DNA of 64,000 bases from Pyxidicoccus fallax (GTDB taxonomy: Bacteria; Myxococcota; Myxococcia; Myxococcales; Myxococcaceae): positions 27,977-91,976 of the forward strand of contig NZ_JABBJJ010000008.1 in the NCBI RefSeq assembly GCF_012933655.1, given 5' to 3'. Positions 17,355 through 26,048 of this stretch are shown piece after piece (positions within the stretch are counted from its first letter, which is position 1; each line of letters starts with the position of its first letter). A program made the position numbers and the translations under genes. The notes beneath the pieces are model-generated. The model was given only the letters and a program-made list of their open reading frames with translations, was not told the origin of the DNA and ran no database searches.

Positions 17355-19229
17355 ATGTCCTCCCCGTCCGCCGTCCTCCGCCTCCCCTGGCGCCTGTTGC
17401 CGTGCGTCCTCGTGCTGGCCGCCTGCGGCCCCACCATGGACATTCCGGACGACGCCGTGGCCTGCGCGAATGTCCGCTGCACCGCGGGCGAGTGCTTCTC
17501 CAACGGCGGCCAGCCCATGTGCCGGTGTGGCGCCTGGGAGCAGGCCGCCGGGCTGTCGTGCGCGGTGGGCTACTTCACGGCGGCGGATGACCATGGCGGC
17601 TCGCCCGGGGATGCCACCGTGCTGTCCATGCCGATGGCCGTCGCGGGGCAGGGCCACATCGACCAGGCCGAGCGCGAGGGCCTGGTGGACCGCGACCTCT
17701 TCGCCTTCACCGCCGAGTCGCGCCACGTGTACGCCTTCACCTGCCACCGCAGGACGCTGCGCGACTGCCAGCTGCGGCTGTTGGACGGCACCGGCCGCGA
17801 GGTGGACACCGTCACCCAGAACGCGCTGGACGGCCCCGGCCGGGTGTTGTTCGCCACGCTGGAGGCGGGCACCTGGTACGTGGAGGTGTCCAGCGAGAGG
17901 GGCGTGGGCACGTACACGTACCAGCTCCAGGACCTGGGCCGGGACGACCATGGCGACGACCGGGTGCGCGCCACGGCGCTCACCGCCTCGCGGCGGCGCG
18001 AGCCCTTCGTCATCACGCACACCGGCCCGGGTGACGAGGACGTCTTCACCTTCGCCACCGAGCCGGAGCATGGCTACCGCTTCACCTGCGAGGTGCCGGA
18101 CCCCCGGTCCGTGGACAGCCGGGAGCTGGAGCTGACCCTGCGGTGGTCCACCGACACCGTGGTGCGGACCGTCGCCGGGTTCGAGGGCCCGTCCCTCGGC
18201 GTCAGCGGAGTCGCCGGGTGGGAGGGAAGCGCGTCCGTGACGGTGCGGCTGAAGCGCGCCAACCAGCTGCGGCTGGAGTCCACCTGCTGGCTCGAGGACC
18301 TGGGCCGCGACGACCACGCGGACTCGTTCCTCCTCGCCACCGAGGTGACGCCCGGCGTCCCCGTGCCCGTCACCCTGCACTCGGACGGGGACACGGACGT
18401 CCTCGTCTTCACCGCGCGGGCGGGGCACATCTACTCGCTGGCCCCCGAGCAGCGGGGCTCGCTGAATCTCCTGGTGACGGACGTCCTCGGGTTCCAGGTG
18501 GCCAGCCAGGTCACCTCCCAGCTCTTATTCGAGCCGGCGCGCGACGCGACGTACTACCTCCATGTCCGCCAGGGGGTGCCCTGGCTCTACCGCTTCCTGC
18601 TGCTGCTGGAGGACCAGGGCACCGACGACCACGGGGACGCGCGGGAGTCGGCCACGTCCTTCGAGCCCGGCACGCCCGTCACCGGCCGGGCCGAGACGCC
18701 GGGGGACGTGGACGCCTTCACCTTCCTTCCCGAGGCGAATGGCATCTATCTCGTCACCTGCGAGCCCGATTGCCTCCTGTCCTACTATCACCCGGAGGGG
18801 CTGCGCTTCGAGACGCTGGGCCCCGGCCGGCAGGTGCTCGACGTGTCGGGGGCGCAGCCCACCACCGTGTTCGTCCGTCCCGGGGGCGTCTCGGCCTACA
18901 CGCTGCGGGTGGAGCGCGTCGCCACGGACGACTACGGCGACAGCCGCTTCGATGCCATCCCGCTCACGCTGCCCGCCACCGTGTCCGGTTGGGTGCAGAC
19001 GCGCGTGGACGTGGATGCCTTCCTCGTGTGGCTGGACGGGGGGCGCACGTACTGGCTGGACCTGGACCTGGGCCCGCTCCAGCTGACGCTGACGGCGCCG
19101 GATGGGAGCACCCTCCCGCGCTGGGACAGCGGGTTCGTCGTCCCCGCGTCGGGCACCTATCTCGTGCAGGTCCACGGCGCCACGGGGGACGAGGTGCTCC
19201 CGTGGCGCTTCGGCCTCCAGGCGCGGTGA
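17355..19229 (+). CDS. secreted lipoprotein with repeated beta-sandwich (PPC-like) domains
   Basis: This 624-residue protein has a lipoprotein signal (LVLAAC, Cys at about 24), then a small Cys-rich module with six Cys (CANVRCTAGECFSNGGQPMC pattern, EGF/disulfide-knot-like). About five beta-rich repeats of 105-120 residues follow. Each begins with a D-DDHGD or T-DDYGD motif, continues to a polar acidic D(V/E)DVF-F stretch, and has a (G/A)TY(Y/L)V strand. The pattern resembles bacterial pre-peptidase C-terminal domains. It probably sits on the outer membrane or cell surface. It follows the MATE gene by 14 nt and is followed by a paralogue of the same architecture. Function unknown; repeat structure and lipobox are seen directly. 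Confidence 0.75.
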   Translation: MSSPSAVLRLPWRLLPCVLVLAACGPTMDIPDDAVACANVRCTAGECFSNGGQPMCRCGAWEQAAGLSCAVGYFTAADDHGGSPGDATVLSMPMAVAGQGHIDQAEREGLVDRDLFAFTAESRHVYAFTCHRRTLRDCQLRLLDGTGREVDTVTQNALDGPGRVLFATLEAGTWYVEVSSERGVGTYTYQLQDLGRDDHGDDRVRATALTASRRREPFVITHTGPGDEDVFTFATEPEHGYRFTCEVPDPRSVDSRELELTLRWSTDTVVRTVAGFEGPSLGVSGVAGWEGSASVTVRLKRANQLRLESTCWLEDLGRDDHADSFLLATEVTPGVPVPVTLHSDGDTDVLVFTARAGHIYSLAPEQRGSLNLLVTDVLGFQVASQVTSQLLFEPARDATYYLHVRQGVPWLYRFLLLLEDQGTDDHGDARESATSFEPGTPVTGRAETPGDVDAFTFLPEANGIYLVTCEPDCLLSYYHPEGLRFETLGPGRQVLDVSGAQPTTVFVRPGGVSAYTLRVERVATDDYGDSRFDAIPLTLPATVSGWVQTRVDVDAFLVWLDGGRTYWLDLDLGPLQLTLTAPDGSTLPRWDSGFVVPASGTYLVQVHGATGDEVLPWRFGLQAR

Positions 19230-19381
19230 GCGGAGGCGGTCACTCCGGCGGGCTCTGCGGGGTCGTGGACGGGCCGCGTGTGCGCTGGGGAACAGCCGGC
19301 GAGGGCTTCCGGCGGCGGTGCGTTGGCGATGGGGGAGGGCGTTCATAGCTCCCAGGCGCGCCGTCAACCCGAGGTCCGCCC

Positions 19382-21241
19382 GTGCTCCGTCCATGGCTCC
19401 ACGCGGGGGCAGGTCCCCTGGCCGCCGTTGTCCTCCTCGTCCTCGCGGGCTGCGGCCCGTCCTTCGTCGCGGAGCCGGACGCGTCCGTCGCGTGCGAGGG
19501 GGTGCGCTGCACCGCGGGCACCTGCGTCGCCAACGGGGGGCAGCCCATGTGCCGCTGCGGCGCCTGGGAGGCCGCCGCCGGGCTGCTGTGCCAGGTCTCC
19601 AGCTTCACGGTGCCGGACGACCACGCGGGCTCTCCCGATGACGCCACCCCCTTGACGGTCATGAGCGAGCCGGCCGAGGGCCGCATCAGCGCCAGCACGC
19701 GCGGCCAGTTCGACCGGGACCTCTTCTCCTTCCATCCCGAGCCCGGCCACTCCTACGTCTTCCTCTGCCAGCCCCTGTCGCTGCCCCGCTGCCAGCCGCG
19801 CCTGCTGGACGGCTCGGGCCGCCAGCTGACGGGCCTCTTCCTCGACCCCGAGCGCACCGCCTGGTCCTTCAAGCCCCGGGGTGAAGGGCCCTGGTACATC
19901 GAGGTGTCCGGCGCCGGAGACTCGGGCACGTACGCGTACCAGCTCGTGGACCTGGGCGCCGACGACCACGAGGACTCCCGGGACCAGGCCGCCGTCATGG
20001 AGCCGTCCGACGCGAACTTCACGGTGACGAGCGACTTCCTCGGGGATGACGACGTCATCCGGTTCCAGGCGAAGGCGGGGCACGCGTACCGCATGGGCTG
20101 TGAGCTGCCCTCGACGCAGGTGGGCGTCGCGCTGCGGCTGCTGGACGCGTCGGGCCGGGTGGTGGACACCGGCGAGGCGCTGGGCACCCGGCGCATGCCC
20201 GAGGTGGAGCTGCAGGCCCCTGCCGCGGGCACCTGGTTCATGCAGGTGAGCCCCACGTTCGGCCCCATGCCCATCTCCGTCACCTGCTGGCTGAAGGACC
20301 TGGGCGCGGACGACCACGGCGACGTCCTGGCCACCGCCACGCGGCTGACGCCCGGAGAGCGCGCCCCTGTGCGGCTGCAGACGCGCAAGGACGTGGACGT
20401 GCTCCGCTTCACCGCCGAGGCCGGCCACACCTACGTGCTGCGGCAGAGTCCGCACGTCATCGCGTCCATCCAGCTCCACGACGCCCGGGACACGCAGCTG
20501 CGCTCGGCCAATCCCCAGTGGTACCTCCTCGAGTCGGCCATCGCGGGCGACTACTTCCTCAAGGTGAGGCCTCCCGCCATTGGCGCGCTGGAGCCGCCCT
20601 TCGAGCTCTGGGTGGAGGACCTGGGGCCGGACGACCATGGGGACACGCAGGCCACGGCCACCCGCCTGTCCCCGGGAGTCCCGGTGGAGGCGCGGCCCCA
20701 TGGGAACTCGGACTCGGACACGTTCGCCATCGACGTGGAGGAGCAGGGGGTCTACACGGTGCGCTGCGAGCCCGCCTGCCAGGCGCGAATCGAAGGGCCG
20801 TACCAGGGCCGGTACATGTCCCGGCAGGAGCTGCGCGAAGTCCTGCTGGACGTCTCCGGCTCCGGGACGCTCTACCTCTCCCTGATGCCCTCGCGCGCCC
20901 TGGACCCCTTCACCGTGACGGTGACCCGCACGCGCTCCGATGGCCACCCGGACAGCGTCACCGCCGACACCCCGGTGAGAGCACCTCCGCTTCATGTCAC
21001 GGGGGACTTCGAGGCGGAGGGTGACCGGGACGCCCTGGCCGTCACGCTGGAGGCGGGCGCGTGGTACCTGGTGGCGCCGAGCGACAACGCGCAGGTGTCC
21101 ATCCTGAATCCGTATGGCTCGGCGAGCTGGTTCCCCTCGCAAGGCATCTACGTCGCGCCCGTGACGGGGCGCTACTCGGTGGTGCTCACACATCGGCTCT
21201 CCTGGAGGACCGATTGGAGTCTGATGCTCGAGCGGCGCTGA
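19382..21241 (+). CDS. paralogue of the preceding repeat lipoprotein
   Basis: This 619-residue protein starts at GTG with a lipobox LVLAGC. Its N-terminal Cys-rich module is nearly identical in layout to the upstream gene (VRCTAGTCVANGGQPMCRCGAWE against VRCTAGECFSNGGQPMCRCGAWE), and the same DDH(A/G/E)(G/D) beta-repeats follow. The middle and C-terminal repeats have diverged more strongly, with one long insertion containing YQGRYMSRQEL near residues 475-490. The two genes are an evident tandem duplication, separated by about 150 nt. Both are probably surface-exposed. Function unknown. Confidence 0.75.
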   Translation: MLRPWLHAGAGPLAAVVLLVLAGCGPSFVAEPDASVACEGVRCTAGTCVANGGQPMCRCGAWEAAAGLLCQVSSFTVPDDHAGSPDDATPLTVMSEPAEGRISASTRGQFDRDLFSFHPEPGHSYVFLCQPLSLPRCQPRLLDGSGRQLTGLFLDPERTAWSFKPRGEGPWYIEVSGAGDSGTYAYQLVDLGADDHEDSRDQAAVMEPSDANFTVTSDFLGDDDVIRFQAKAGHAYRMGCELPSTQVGVALRLLDASGRVVDTGEALGTRRMPEVELQAPAAGTWFMQVSPTFGPMPISVTCWLKDLGADDHGDVLATATRLTPGERAPVRLQTRKDVDVLRFTAEAGHTYVLRQSPHVIASIQLHDARDTQLRSANPQWYLLESAIAGDYFLKVRPPAIGALEPPFELWVEDLGPDDHGDTQATATRLSPGVPVEARPHGNSDSDTFAIDVEEQGVYTVRCEPACQARIEGPYQGRYMSRQELREVLLDVSGSGTLYLSLMPSRALDPFTVTVTRTRSDGHPDSVTADTPVRAPPLHVTGDFEAEGDRDALAVTLEAGAWYLVAPSDNAQVSILNPYGSASWFPSQGIYVAPVTGRYSVVLTHRLSWRTDWSLMLERR

Positions 21242-21282
21242 GGGCCCGGGCCGCTTGACTCGGGCGGGCGGGGCGGTGGGCA

Positions 21283-22614
21283 ATGCGTCCCATGCGACGC
21301 ACACTCCTCCTCGCCTCCCTGATGCTGTCCGCCTCCGCCTCCGCGGCCGAGGCACCCAGGTCCTACGTCCTCAAGGCCGCGCGCCTCTTCGACGCGAAGG
21401 CGGGCCGGCTCGTCACGCCCGGCGTGGTGGTGGTGCGGGACGGCAAGGTCACCGCGGTGGGGCCGGGCGCCAGCACGCCGGCCGGGGCACGCGTGGTGGA
21501 GCTGGGGGACGCCACGCTCCTGCCGGGCTTCATGGACGCGCACACGCACCTCACCGGCGAGCCCGGGCACGACTACCGCCAGGACCTCCTCGACGAATTG
21601 CAGCGCACCGTCCCCGAGCGCACGCTGGAGGCGCTGCCCATGGTGCGCGCCACGCTGATGGCGGGCTTCACCACCGTGCGCAACCTGGGCGCGGAGGACT
21701 TCATCGACGTGGGGCTGCGCAACTCCATCCGCCGCGGCACGGTGGTGGGGCCGCGCATCCTCACCGCCACCGCGGGCCTGGGCAGCACCGGCGGGCACTG
21801 CGACGGGGGCAACTCCTTCCGCAAGGGCCTCTTCGTGGAGGAGGCCTCGCGCGGCGTGGCGAACGGGCCGGACGCGCTGCGCGCCAAGGTGCGGGAGAAC
21901 CTCAAGTACGGCGCGGACCTCATCAAGGTGTGCGCCACCGGCGGCGTGCTGAGCCTCAACTCGGACGTGGACTCGCCGCAGCTCACCCAGGCGGAGCTGG
22001 ACGCCATCGTCGACGAGGCGCACGCCCGCAGGCGCAAGGTGGCCGCCCACGCGCACGGCGCGGAAGGGGCGAAGCGCGCCGTCCTCGCGGGCGTGGACTC
22101 CATCGAGCACGGCTCGCTCTTGAATGACGAGGTGCTGGATTTGATGAAGAAGAAGGGCACCTGGTACGTGCCCACCGCCATGGCCTTCCAGGGCGTGCGG
22201 GAGCGGGCGGACAAGGGGCAGATGCCGGAGGAGAACATCCGCAAGGTGCGCGCGGTGGACGAGGCGCGGCGGCAGGCCCTGCGCAAGGCGATTGCCAGGG
22301 GCGTGCGCATCGCCTTCGGCACGGACGCGGGCGTCTTCGTGCACGGGCGCAACGCGGGCGAGTTCGCGCTGATGGTGGAGGCGGGCATGGCCCCGGCCGA
22401 GGCCCTGCGCACGGCGACGGTGCACGCGGCGGAGCTCCTGGGCGTGTCCTCCACGCTGGGCACGCTGGAGCCGGGGAAGCTGGCGGACGTGGTGGCCGTG
22501 CCGGGCAACCCGCTCGAGGACATCCGCAAGACGGAGGCCGTCTTCTTCGTCATGAAGGAAGGCGTCATCCACCGGCACGACGCCGAGCCGGCCCCGTCCA
22601 GCGCGGCCCGCTGA
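21283..22614 (+). CDS. periplasmic/secreted amidohydrolase (imidazolonepropionase-like)
   Basis: This 443-residue protein has an N-terminal signal peptide (cleavage near ASA-AEAP). It has the full metal-dependent amidohydrolase set: DAHTHLTGE at about 85, the likely carbamylated Lys in ADLIKVCATGG at about 214, HAHG at about 250, SIEHGS at about 272 and GTDAGV at about 346. Proteins like this hydrolyse cyclic amides or Xaa-Pro-type dipeptides. The C-terminal ATVHAAELLG-----G-LEPGKLADVV block is classical for the family. ATG at 21292 is an equally possible start. It ends before a strong hairpin shared with the convergent lectin gene. Confidence 0.9.
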   Translation: MRPMRRTLLLASLMLSASASAAEAPRSYVLKAARLFDAKAGRLVTPGVVVVRDGKVTAVGPGASTPAGARVVELGDATLLPGFMDAHTHLTGEPGHDYRQDLLDELQRTVPERTLEALPMVRATLMAGFTTVRNLGAEDFIDVGLRNSIRRGTVVGPRILTATAGLGSTGGHCDGGNSFRKGLFVEEASRGVANGPDALRAKVRENLKYGADLIKVCATGGVLSLNSDVDSPQLTQAELDAIVDEAHARRRKVAAHAHGAEGAKRAVLAGVDSIEHGSLLNDEVLDLMKKKGTWYVPTAMAFQGVRERADKGQMPEENIRKVRAVDEARRQALRKAIARGVRIAFGTDAGVFVHGRNAGEFALMVEAGMAPAEALRTATVHAAELLGVSSTLGTLEPGKLADVVAVPGNPLEDIRKTEAVFFVMKEGVIHRHDAEPAPSSAAR

Positions 22615-22628
22615 GGCATGACTCCGGG

Positions 22629-22658
22629 CCGGCGCTGGAACAGACCCTCCAGCGCCGG
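22629..22658. terminator. bidirectional hairpin between amidohydrolase and lectin genes
   Basis: CCGGCGCTGGA (22629-22639) pairs perfectly over 11 bp with TCCAGCGCCGG (22648-22658), loop 8 nt. It lies between two convergent stops (22614 and 22676). There is no T-run. Confidence 0.65.
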
Positions 22659-22675
22659 GGCGGGCGCGGCGCGCG

Positions 22676-23146
22676 CTACTTCGTCTGCCAGCGCTGCGTC
22701 GCGCGGCCGTTGCACTTGCGCGCCACCAGCTTCGTCTGGTTGCCCTGCTTCTCGCTGTCCAGGCACATGGGGACGTTGTCCGGCGTGGGCAGGATGCTCT
22801 GAATCTGCCCGTCCCGCACCACCCACCGCTGGTTCGGCCCGTTGTGGCACTGCCACAGCAGCACGCGCGCGGTGCCCTGCGTCTTGCCACCCTCGATGTC
22901 CAGGCACAGCGCCCCGTTCATCACGCTGAACTGACCGCCGGTGTAGTCGAGCTTCTGGTTCACTCCCGAGTGGCACTTCCACAGGATGGGCTGCACGCCG
23001 TTGCTGAAGTCCCCATTGGGGATGTCCAGGCACTGGTCCACGCCCGCCATCCGGATGCCCGTCGGCTTCGCGTCCACCTCCGCGGCGCCCAGCAACGCCA
23101 TGACACACGCCGCCGCCGCCACGCTGTTGCGAATGAATCCCTTCAT
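22676..23146 (-). CDS. secreted ricin-type beta-trefoil lectin domain protein
   Basis: This 156-residue protein has a signal peptide (cleavage near VDA-KPTG) followed by a single beta-trefoil of about 125 residues. Three repeats are visible, each with CLD and a Q-W/Q-L tail: QCLDIPNGDFSNG...VNQKLDY, LCLDIEGGKTQG...PNQRW and MCLDSEKQGNQTK...ATQRWQ. Ricin-type trefoils bind galactose-type or other glycans, so an extracellular sugar-binding role is likely. No catalytic domain is attached. The start is fixed by GAGGGGGA just upstream of the ATG; upstream in-frame codons lie in an AT-rich promoter region. It stands alone and converges with the amidohydrolase gene. Confidence 0.88.
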   Translation of the reverse strand: MKGFIRNSVAAAACVMALLGAAEVDAKPTGIRMAGVDQCLDIPNGDFSNGVQPILWKCHSGVNQKLDYTGGQFSVMNGALCLDIEGGKTQGTARVLLWQCHNGPNQRWVVRDGQIQSILPTPDNVPMCLDSEKQGNQTKLVARKCNGRATQRWQTK

Positions 23147-23210
23147 CGTGATTCCCCCTCGAGGTGTTGGATTGGGATGCACTCCGTTCGGAGCGAGAGG
23201 GAATGTTTGC

Positions 23211-23239
23211 GTATTCTTTAAAATTACAAAATGGTTCAA
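23211..23239 (-). promoter_or_regulatory. candidate promoter of the lectin gene
   Basis: Read on the minus strand, TTGAAC (23239-23234) and GAATAC (23216-23211) are separated by 17 nt inside the most AT-rich stretch of the neighbourhood. They lie about 65 nt upstream of the lectin start. CTCCG-TT-CGGAG (23182-23193) forms a small hairpin in the leader. Confidence 0.45.
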
Positions 23240-23347
23240 AGACAACCCTGGTCGGGTCGCTGAATACACCGTGGCGGGCGCCGCATGGCGTCTGGCGTCA
23301 AATACGGTGCGCCGAGGGATGTATCACCGCCGGTGTGGCGGCGGGCC

Positions 23348-23617
23348 TCAGCGCGGCTTCGCGTCCTTGTAGCGCAGCCGCTTCATGGCCTCGAAGCGCG
23401 CCCTGTCGCGGGGCGGCGTGGTGGCCACCAACCCGTCGAGCATGCGCTTCGAGCTCTGGAAGATTTCCTCGACGGCGATGTCGAACGCGTCGGTGTTCTG
23501 CTTCGACGGCTTGCGGGTGCCGGCAATCTTGCGGACGAACTGCAGCGCCGCCGCGCGGATGTCCTCATCGGTGGCGGGCGGCGAGAAGTTGAACAGGGGC
23601 TTGATGTTCCGGCACAT
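23348..23617 (-). CDS. DUF2277 family protein
   Basis: This 89-residue protein begins MCRNIKPLFNFSPPATDEDIRAAALQFVRKI, the hallmark of the DUF2277 family (small bacterial proteins of unknown function with an invariant CRNIK start). The middle has a helical stretch VEEIFQSSKRMLDGLV, also usual. It has no signal peptide. The gene is divergent from the GNAT gene with only 14 nt between the two starts, so they share a promoter region. Function unknown. Confidence 0.88.
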   Translation of the reverse strand: MCRNIKPLFNFSPPATDEDIRAAALQFVRKIAGTRKPSKQNTDAFDIAVEEIFQSSKRMLDGLVATTPPRDRARFEAMKRLRYKDAKPR

Positions 23618-23631
23618 GGCACGAGGTTAGG

Positions 23632-24207
23632 ATGAATGGGCCCATGACTCCATCCACGCTCCGGACCTGTCTCGTCACGCGCCGCGAGGAACTGGAAGCC
23701 ATCCTCCAGCTCCAGGCCGCCAACCTGAAAGGCCATGTCTCCCCCGAGCAGGCCGCGCGCGAGGGCTTCGTCACCGTGGCCCACACGCTGGACGTGCTGG
23801 AGCGCATGCACGCGCTCGCGCCGAGCGTCATCGCGAAGGAGGGCGAGCGGCTCGCGGGGTATGCGCTGGTGATGCCCGTGGAGACGCGCGCCTTCGTCCC
23901 CATCCTGGAGCCCATGTTCCAGCTCCTGGAGACGCTGAGCTGGCGCGGGCGCCCGCTGCGCGAGTCCCGCTACTACGTCATGGGACAGATATGCGTGGCC
24001 GAGGCGTACCGGGGGCAGGGCGTCTTCGACGCGCTCTACCGCGAGCACCGCGCGAGCTACGGGGACCGCTTCGACTGCACGGTGACGGAGGTGGCCACGC
24101 GCAACACGCGCTCGATGCGGGCCCACGCCCGCGCCGGCTTCGAGGTGCTGAAGACATATCGGGACGCCACCGACGAGTGGGCCGTCATCGCGCTGGGCCT
24201 GCGGTAG
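23632..24207 (+). CDS. GNAT-family acetyltransferase
   Basis: This 191-residue protein is consistent with a GNAT N-acetyltransferase. The strand before the acetyl-CoA loop (YVMGQICVAEAYRGQGVFDALYREH, about 118-142) contains the motif A pattern R-G-Q-G with V-E-YRG. TEVATRNTRSMRAHARAGFEVLKTY follows, the typical motif B with N--S---H---GF. The acceptor is unknown. An in-frame ATG at 23644 (MTPST) is an alternative start; neither has a strong Shine-Dalgarno. It is divergent from the DUF2277 gene. Confidence 0.87.
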   Translation: MNGPMTPSTLRTCLVTRREELEAILQLQAANLKGHVSPEQAAREGFVTVAHTLDVLERMHALAPSVIAKEGERLAGYALVMPVETRAFVPILEPMFQLLETLSWRGRPLRESRYYVMGQICVAEAYRGQGVFDALYREHRASYGDRFDCTVTEVATRNTRSMRAHARAGFEVLKTYRDATDEWAVIALGLR

Positions 24208-24334
24208 CCTCAGGGGAATGGGCGGCGCTGTCCGGCGTTCCACGGGCCCGGAAGAAGCGGGGGCTCCCTCGCCTGACTGGGTGGTAGGGTCCGGCGCGCT
24301 TTCCGTTCTTCCTTCACGACAGAGGGTTCCACCC

Positions 24335-24955
24335 ATGACGCACCGTCGACTCATGTCCCGCCTGAGCATCCCGACCGTGGCCGCGCTCGTCCTGCTGGCC
24401 GCCGCGCCCGCGCTGGCGCAGAAGTCCATTCCGCCCGAGAAGACTCCCGCCAGCCCGCTGCAGATGGCGGCGAAGAAGCTGAACGACACCACGTACGTGA
24501 AGGTGACGTACAGCTCGCCCCGCATCCAGGACCCGAAGACGGGCGAGAAGCGCGCCATCTTCGGCAAGCTGGTGCCCTATGGCGAGGTGTGGCGCCTGGG
24601 CGCCAATGCCGCCACCGAGCTGACCGCCACCGCGGACATCGAGCTCGCGGGCAAGCGGCTCCCGGCGGGCACCTACTCGCTCTTCACCATTCCCCAGGCG
24701 GACAAGTGGACCCTCATCGTCAGCAAGGACGTGGGCCAGTGGGGCGCCTACAAGTACAACAAGGACAATGACGTCCTGCGCGTGGACGTGCCGGCGAAGA
24801 AGAGCGCGGACACCTACGAGGCCCTCACCATCGCCTTCGACGACAAGGGCACCGCGCTGAACTTCTCGTGGGAGAACACGCAGGTCTCCGTGCCCGTGCG
24901 TCCCGCTTCCGGGGCCGCGGCCACGCCCGCGCCCGCGCCCGCGAAGAAGGGCTGA
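24335..24955 (+). CDS. secreted DUF2911 family protein
   Basis: This 206-residue protein has a signal peptide (cleavage near ALA-QKS) and the DUF2911 domain. Its recognisable segments are VKVTYSSPRIQDPKTGEKRAIFG, LVPYGEVWRLGANAATELTATADIELAGKRLPAGTYSLF and WGAYKYNKDNDVLRVDVP. Family members are found in many Bacteroidetes, Acidobacteria and Myxococcota and have no assigned function. A low-complexity Ala/Pro tail ends the protein. The ATG with AGAGGG upstream defines the start. It converges on the ABC ATPase gene with a 9-nt gap. Confidence 0.87.
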   Translation: MTHRRLMSRLSIPTVAALVLLAAAPALAQKSIPPEKTPASPLQMAAKKLNDTTYVKVTYSSPRIQDPKTGEKRAIFGKLVPYGEVWRLGANAATELTATADIELAGKRLPAGTYSLFTIPQADKWTLIVSKDVGQWGAYKYNKDNDVLRVDVPAKKSADTYEALTIAFDDKGTALNFSWENTQVSVPVRPASGAAATPAPAPAKKG

Positions 24956-24964
24956 CCGGGGGCG

Positions 24965-25999
24965 TCACCCGGCCGGGAACAGCTTCGCCTTCCAGATGCG
25001 CACGGGCAGCACCTCGCCCGCGCGCACCTCCCGGGGCGGGCCCACCACGCGCAGCAGCGTGCCGCCCACAGGGAAGCGGTACTCCGCCGCGTGTCCGAGG
25101 AACAGCCGCGCGGAGAGGGGCAGCAGGGTGCCCTCTCCGCCCAGCTCCAGGTCCTCCGGGCGCACCACCAGCGTGCAGGGACCGTCCGGCCCCAGCGTGC
25201 CCGGTGGCAGCGGGAAGCTCGCGTCTCCCTGGGCGGTGTGGAACGCGCCGTCGCGCACCCGGCCCGGGAGGACATTCGCTCCTCCGACGAAGCCCGCGAC
25301 GAAGGGCGTGGCGGGCTCGCGGTAGAGCCGCTCGGGCGCGTCCACCTGCTCGATGACGCCGCGGTTCATCACCGCGATGCGGTCCGACAGCGCCAGCGCC
25401 TCGCCCTGGTCGTGGGTGACGAAGACCATGGTGGTGCCCAGCCTCGCGCGCAGGGTGGCGATTTCCGCGCGCAGTTCCTCGCGCAGCGCCGCGTCCAGGT
25501 TGGACAGCGGCTCGTCCAGCAGCAGCACCCGGGGGCCGGCCACCAGCGCCCGCGCGAGCGCCACGCGCTGGAGCTGCCCGCCGGACAGCTCGTGCGGCCT
25601 CCGCGTCGCGAGCGCCTCCAGCCGCACCCACCGCAGCGCCTCCTTCACGCGCGACGCCACCTCCGCCTTCGGCAGGCGCCGCAGCGTCAGCGGGTAGGCC
25701 ACGTTCTGCTCCACGGAGCGGTGGGGCCAGACGGCGTAGCTCTGGAACACCATGCCCAGCCCGCGCCGCTCGGGCGGCATGCGCACGCCGGGCCCGGCCA
25801 CCGTCTCCCCGCCAATGCGGATGACGCCCGAGTCCGGGTGCTCCAACCCCGCGAGCATCCGCAGCGTCGTCGTCTTCCCGCAGCCGGACGGGCCCAGCAG
25901 GGAGACCAGCTCCCCCTCGCGCACGTCCAGGCTGAGGCCCCGGACGACGGGCGTGGCACCATACGACTTGAAGACGTCCGTCAACGTGAGGGCCGCCAT
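24965..25999 (-). CDS. ABC transporter ATPase, Fe3+/putrescine-type
   Basis: This 344-residue ATPase energises the adjacent transporter. It has Walker A GPSGCGKTT (about 35), the Q-loop in VFQSYAVWPH, signature LSGGQLQRVALARAL, Walker B VLLLDEPLSNLD and switch THDQGEALAL, followed by a TOBE-like regulatory C-terminal domain (about 240-340). The best relatives I know are FbpC/PotA-type importers. The start MAALTLTDV was chosen over the in-frame ATG at 26032. It is the third gene of the operon (binding protein, permease, ATPase), starting 49 nt after the permease stop. Confidence 0.92.
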   Translation of the reverse strand: MAALTLTDVFKSYGATPVVRGLSLDVREGELVSLLGPSGCGKTTTLRMLAGLEHPDSGVIRIGGETVAGPGVRMPPERRGLGMVFQSYAVWPHRSVEQNVAYPLTLRRLPKAEVASRVKEALRWVRLEALATRRPHELSGGQLQRVALARALVAGPRVLLLDEPLSNLDAALREELRAEIATLRARLGTTMVFVTHDQGEALALSDRIAVMNRGVIEQVDAPERLYREPATPFVAGFVGGANVLPGRVRDGAFHTAQGDASFPLPPGTLGPDGPCTLVVRPEDLELGGEGTLLPLSARLFLGHAAEYRFPVGGTLLRVVGPPREVRAGEVLPVRIWKAKLFPAG

Positions 26000-26048
26000 C
26001 ACCGCGCCTCCGCCCCGGGCGGGCATCCCCACGTGAGTGCCTGCGCCA

